This document shows positions 59,503 to 62,566 of a stretch of DNA of 62,566 bases, one piece after another. A model generated the notes under the pieces. The model saw only the letters and a list, made by a program, of their open reading frames with translations, was not told the DNA's origin and made no database searches. Source of the DNA: Mycobacterium aquaticum (GTDB taxonomy: Bacteria; Actinomycetota; Actinomycetes; Mycobacteriales; Mycobacteriaceae); assembly GCF_002086485.1 (NCBI RefSeq), contig NZ_MVHF01000049.1, forward strand, positions 1-62,566. The letters run 5' to 3'. The translations under genes were made by a program, and so were the position numbers. Numbering within the stretch: position 1 is the first letter of the stretch; every line of letters starts with the position of its first letter.

Positions 59503-59769
59503 GCGACAAAGTCGCGGAATTAGCCTCAGGTGCAACTCATTTCACTGTTGCATCACGTCGCGAAACTCACCAGCATCACTGGGATCGACAGCCTCATCAG
59601 CAACAGAATTCGGCGTGCCCGACTGTTGGCGACTTTGTCGCTCGCAGCGTGGGCACGTGACCGGTGAGGCAGTGCCGGCCTGGCGGTGCAGACGTGACGG
59701 ATGGGATCGGCCGACGCGAGACCAGTGATGCCAATGTTGCCGACGTGGCGATTTGCGCGACTTTGTCGC
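59503..59769. repeat. Three spaced GCGACWWWGTCGC palindromes
   Basis: GCGACAAAGTCGC at 59503-59515 and GCGACTTTGTCGC at 59629-59641 and 59757-59769. The copies start 126 and 128 bases apart. Each has nearby TGCCCG-N-CTGTT sequence: before copies 1 and 2 on the plus strand, and after copies 2 and 3 in inverted form (CAG-N-CGGGCA). Copy 2 is symmetric on both sides. They could be protein-binding sites or short hairpins. Confidence 0.75.
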
Positions 59770-59825
59770 TAACAGCCGGGCATAGCGAGTGGTGTCGCGA
59801 GCGGGGTATGGGTGTGGCAGGTGTG

Positions 59826-59875
59826 ACAAAAACCAACAGATGTGGCCCCTCCGTAGCGGAGCGGCCACACCTGTT
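59826..59875 (-). terminator. Intrinsic terminator of the large secreted-protein gene
   Basis: Arms 59835-59853 and 59857-59875 pair at 17 of 19 positions (AACAG-TGTGGCC-CTCCG with single mismatches) around TAG. On the minus strand the stem is followed by GGTTTTTG. It lies 15-64 bases past the stop, a classical Rho-independent terminator. Confidence 0.88.
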
Positions 59876-59889
59876 GGGCGATCGTGTGC

Positions 59890-62040
59890 CTACCTGCTGT
59901 CCTTGCCCTTCAGCTTGTTCAGGCCGTTGTTGACATCTTTGTTCACTCGCTCGACCCGGTTCTTGACGTTTTCGCCGACCTGTTTGACCGCTCCGCCGAC
60001 GTCACCGGTCTTGAGCTTGTCGGTGACCTTGGTGACCCGCTCCTGCGCGTGGGTGAGACTCTTTTGAGTCTTCGTGACGCTCGTGGAGAGCTGCTTGCCC
60101 GTGCGTACCACCGCGCCGGCCGGATCCGAAATTGCCGGAATGATCTCCTTGGCCGCCTCACCGCCCGTTGCTTGGTTCGCCGCGGCCAGCACCTTACCGA
60201 CCGGCCGCTGAATGTCGGCCAGCTGTTTCTGGGTGGGCGCCGCCGGGCCTTCGGGCAAGGCGGTGTCCAGCTTGCCGAGGACAGTGCTGACCCCGTCTCC
60301 GAGCTCACGACTGACTGTCCGGACCACCTTGCCGGGCTCGACCGCTAATGTCGTCGCCGCCGTCTTGATCTCGGTGGGCACCTGAATGTCGTTGTCTTCC
60401 AGGAACTTCACCACCCGGGTGGTGACACGCTGGACCACATCGGTGTATTCCGATCCCACACCCCGACCGAGTTCGCCGAGGATGTCACCGGCGAGCAGCG
60501 CCGCCTGCGCGCGGGTCAGGGTCTGGGTACCGAACAGCGTGGGAACGTGCATTTGGTCGAGGCTTCGGCTCCAGCTGCCGTCCTCGTTGCGCACCGCGTC
60601 GGTGTAGCTGGTGTTGACCAGCACCTTCAACACCGGTTCGAGGGCGTCGGCAACAGGGGTGTTGACGTCCTCGCCGGTGGCAACACCGACCAGGCCGGCG
60701 ACCAGGCGAGCGGGCATGAGCAGCGGCAACTGATCCTGGGTGATCGTGGTGTAGATCGTGCCGTCAGGCGCGGTGTAGATCTTGGCGCCCAGTCCCGATC
60801 CGCCGTTCAGCAGCGATGCCCCCAGCGTGAGCGGCAGCATCGACGCCATTCCCGAGTTCGCCCACGCGATCGGGTTCGCGGTCACCGGAGCGTCCGAGAG
60901 ATAGTCGTACTCCCATGTGGTGTCGGTCTTGAGGATCGTCAGCACGATGGGCTTGCCGTCGAGGGATTCGGCATTGGCGATCAGGTTGCCCAGATTGTCG
61001 AAGCTGATGTCGGAAAGGTTCAGTCCCTCCATGCCTTCCGGCAGTACGTCTTGGCGTTCGGGGGTCACTGGGTTCACGCCAGTCACCTCCTGGTAGATCG
61101 GCGCGAAGCGGGCATAGAGTCCGCCGTTGGGCCGGCCGGGGTTACGCAGCAAGTTGACCGTCAGCAGCGTGACGTCGATGACGCCGCCGGGAATGATCTC
61201 GACGTTCGGCATGTCGGGCTCATCCGGGTAGTCGGACGAGTTGAGCGGCTGAGTGGCGAGCCATACCCCTGGCGACACTTTGATCACGCCGTACGTAATG
61301 CCGTTCACCTTGGTGAATCCTTTTGTGACGTCCTTGGTGACGGGATCGTTGGGGTCGGTGATGACGATCTTGCGGGGCCCGGTCAGAGCCGGTCCGGCTT
61401 CCAATTCGCCGTTACGGGCCATGTCGATGAAGTCTTGATAGCCGGCTCCGACGGCGATGGCGCCGTCGCCGTAGCCGATGAAGTTGGTGTTCGAAATGTA
61501 TGCCGTCCAGTTCACCAGCGGTGCCAGGGCGGCGGCAGCGTTGCCGCCGTTCGCAAGGTAGCTCGCGAATTTGGCAGCGTCATTGACGCTCAAGTTGCTC
61601 AGGTCCGTGAGGTCGATGCCCGGATCGCTCGGTGACACCCACTGGCCCTGGGTCCAGTCCTTGCCGGTCACTGTGCCGGACCAGGGGCCGAATATGCCGC
61701 CGCTGGTAGTCGTCTGGCTCGCAGACCCCGTCTTAAGAGGGTTGAACCACGTCACCCATACCGGCGCCATGTCCGCTTCGGAGACCGTGCCCATGCCCCA
61801 ACCCTTGATGACCGTGGCATGCGCTCGGTCGTCGAGGATCGCGCCGGTCACTGCGCCCGGATCCGAGGGCAACGTCTGCACCGCACCACCGAAGCTGTCG
61901 GATGGAATCCAGTCCGGCAGACCCACCACGTACGTGGCTGCGTCCGACACGCTCGGGGTCAACGCGACGCCGACCGTTGCGGCTATCGCGGTGCCGACGA
62001 CGGCAGCCTTGCTGATCTTCTTGCGACGGTGTTTCGCCAT
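59890..62040 (-). CDS. Large secreted protein with PE-PPE-like region
   Basis: 716 residues. A basic N-terminus (MAKHRRKKISKAAVVG) and a hydrophobic signal end near SVSDAATYVV. The middle (about 60-450) contains GRPNGGLYARFAPIYQEVTG, TTWEYDYLSDAPV and an LLNGGSG-type turn resembling the C-terminal half of the PE-PPE domain family, but no G-x-S-x-G nucleophile elbow is visible. The last ~200 residues are a long charged helical region (KSLTHAQERVTKVTDKLKTG) that may be coiled coil. There is no PE or PPE N-terminal domain and no ESX gene nearby. The function is unknown. Confidence 0.75.
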   Translation of the reverse strand: MAKHRRKKISKAAVVGTAIAATVGVALTPSVSDAATYVVGLPDWIPSDSFGGAVQTLPSDPGAVTGAILDDRAHATVIKGWGMGTVSEADMAPVWVTWFNPLKTGSASQTTTSGGIFGPWSGTVTGKDWTQGQWVSPSDPGIDLTDLSNLSVNDAAKFASYLANGGNAAAALAPLVNWTAYISNTNFIGYGDGAIAVGAGYQDFIDMARNGELEAGPALTGPRKIVITDPNDPVTKDVTKGFTKVNGITYGVIKVSPGVWLATQPLNSSDYPDEPDMPNVEIIPGGVIDVTLLTVNLLRNPGRPNGGLYARFAPIYQEVTGVNPVTPERQDVLPEGMEGLNLSDISFDNLGNLIANAESLDGKPIVLTILKTDTTWEYDYLSDAPVTANPIAWANSGMASMLPLTLGASLLNGGSGLGAKIYTAPDGTIYTTITQDQLPLLMPARLVAGLVGVATGEDVNTPVADALEPVLKVLVNTSYTDAVRNEDGSWSRSLDQMHVPTLFGTQTLTRAQAALLAGDILGELGRGVGSEYTDVVQRVTTRVVKFLEDNDIQVPTEIKTAATTLAVEPGKVVRTVSRELGDGVSTVLGKLDTALPEGPAAPTQKQLADIQRPVGKVLAAANQATGGEAAKEIIPAISDPAGAVVRTGKQLSTSVTKTQKSLTHAQERVTKVTDKLKTGDVGGAVKQVGENVKNRVERVNKDVNNGLNKLKGKDSR

Positions 62041-62566
62041 GCGTACGCCTCTCAGGAAACATTCAGGTAACTCGCAGGAGACATTAAGGCAGCAAACACA
62101 GTTCTGTTGTCAGCCGAACGGCGGACTCGGTGGCGTTTGTTGAGTTCGCAACAAACTTCCTTAGCTGCCGGGGCGCATGAGGATGGTCGACGTCGGTAGC
62201 CAGCTCCGCCAGCTGCGCTGTCAGAAAGATGGCTAAACTTCCGAAAGCTGGTCAGAAATATGACTTAGAACCAGATCAACAGCAGCGTATCGCTCGCCGT
62301 CAACTGGGCTAATCACTTTGCTGTCTAGACGTTGCAGTGTGCAAGAAGTCGGCCGAGCTCGTCGGCTGCGGGGCTGCCGCGTCGTCGACAAGAGTTAGCT
62401 GGCAACTGCGAAAGTATTGACGCTGGCGATACTTGCTGGCGTCGGATCGTCGCGGGAGTCCGTCGAGTGGCCAGTTGTGCCACGCTTTCCGGGCTGTTGC
62501 GGAATCGTGTGGGGGTCAGTGCAACGGATCTCGTCAGTGGTGGCGGGTGGCCGGGCCCGAGGTCGG
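62041..62566. other. Upstream region of the secreted-protein gene, no gene seen
   Basis: 526 bases to the window end without a convincing reading frame. GTTTGTTG (62135-62142) and CAACAAAC (62149-62156) form a perfect 8-bp dyad with an AGTTCG loop, about 95 bases upstream of the secreted-protein start, and could be an operator. The stretch 62220-62420 is AT-richer than the rest of the window. In M. tuberculosis lpqU follows mazG, but it is not in this window. Confidence 0.5.

Larger units (their letters stand above)
59406..59889. other. Palindrome-rich intergenic stretch without a clear gene
   Basis: 484 bases between two minus-strand genes. Short open frames on both strands have no recognisable motif. 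The stretch contains three copies of a GCGAC-N3-GTCGC palindrome and ends in a strong terminator for the minus-strand gene beyond. Promoter elements for the small HTH gene are expected near 59410-59450 but are not obvious. Confidence 0.6.

Noticed and set aside
59415..59868. Short open frames on both strands in the palindrome-rich gap
   Set aside because: They overlap one another, cross the palindromes, and show no ribosome site or domain.
1..62566. CRISPR array, insertion sequence or prophage
   Set aside because: No regularly spaced direct repeats, transposase or integrase motifs, or phage structural genes were seen. The repeats reported are palindromic and few.

Overview
The window is GC-rich, gene-dense actinobacterial DNA with many GTG starts, 1-4 bp ATGA/GTGA gene overlaps and several typical mycobacterial genes: RpfB, LpqT- and LpqN-type lipoproteins, a cAMP-gated Pat acetyltransferase, the redox chaperone Ruc and a protein O-mannosyltransferase. 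The order mscL - ruc - 5-FCL - galU - moeA/glp - rimJ - (membrane protein) - pat - alkB-like - arcA - pmt - rsmI - pabB - metG - tatD - rpfB - ksgA - ispE - FAAL - pth - rplY - lpqT - prs - glmU - tetR - mfd - mazG follows, from memory, the M. tuberculosis segment Rv0985c-Rv1021. The proteins look like those of fast-growing Mycolicibacterium (M. smegmatis-like). Pat is close to, but not identical with, the M. smegmatis protein as I remember it, so this is probably a related species.

Layout. 1-8.3 kb: mscL; the ruc/SAF operon behind a CIRCE element; an HNH nuclease gene; a TetR/small membrane protein pair; and a minus-strand run of 5-FCL, PucR regulator, amino-acid permease with a cytoplasmic USP-like tail, and a tandem universal stress protein. 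8.3-13 kb: galU-moeA/glp-rimJ, the Glp-linked membrane protein, tRNA-Ala and a strong terminator. 13-22 kb: MarR, kup, pat, lipoproteins, AlkB-like, soxR and arcA. 22-31.6 kb: conserved genes (pmt, rsmI, pabB) interrupted by accessory genes: an AbiEi/DUF559-like gene bounded by two 63-bp palindromic repeats, a MarR-controlled decarboxylase/amidohydrolase pair, and an ECF41 sigma factor with its oxidoreductase. 31.6-43 kb: gdhA-metG, tatD, rpfB-ksgA, then an amino-acid permease and a soluble Ser/Thr kinase that separate ispE from ksgA, then the FAAL. 43-54 kb: TetR/DUF998, an Fe-S reductase, and the minus-strand chain glmU, prs-arsC-lpqT-SDR-rplY-pth. 54-62.5 kb: mfd-mazG, a small HTH gene, a palindrome-rich gap and a large secreted protein.

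How parts work together. Several local regulators sit beside sequence dyads that could be their operators: HrcA (gene not in the window)/CIRCE at ruc, SoxR box at soxR/arcA, MarR palindrome at 26240, tandem TetR boxes at 43766, and an ECF41-type promoter in front of the ECF41 operon. These are predictions from sequence only. I found no CRISPR array, insertion sequence, prophage or rRNA. The least explained signals are three families of intergenic palindromic repeats (22221/23219; 43040/46217; 59503/59629/59757) and the apparent non-ATG/GTG/TTG start of ksgA.
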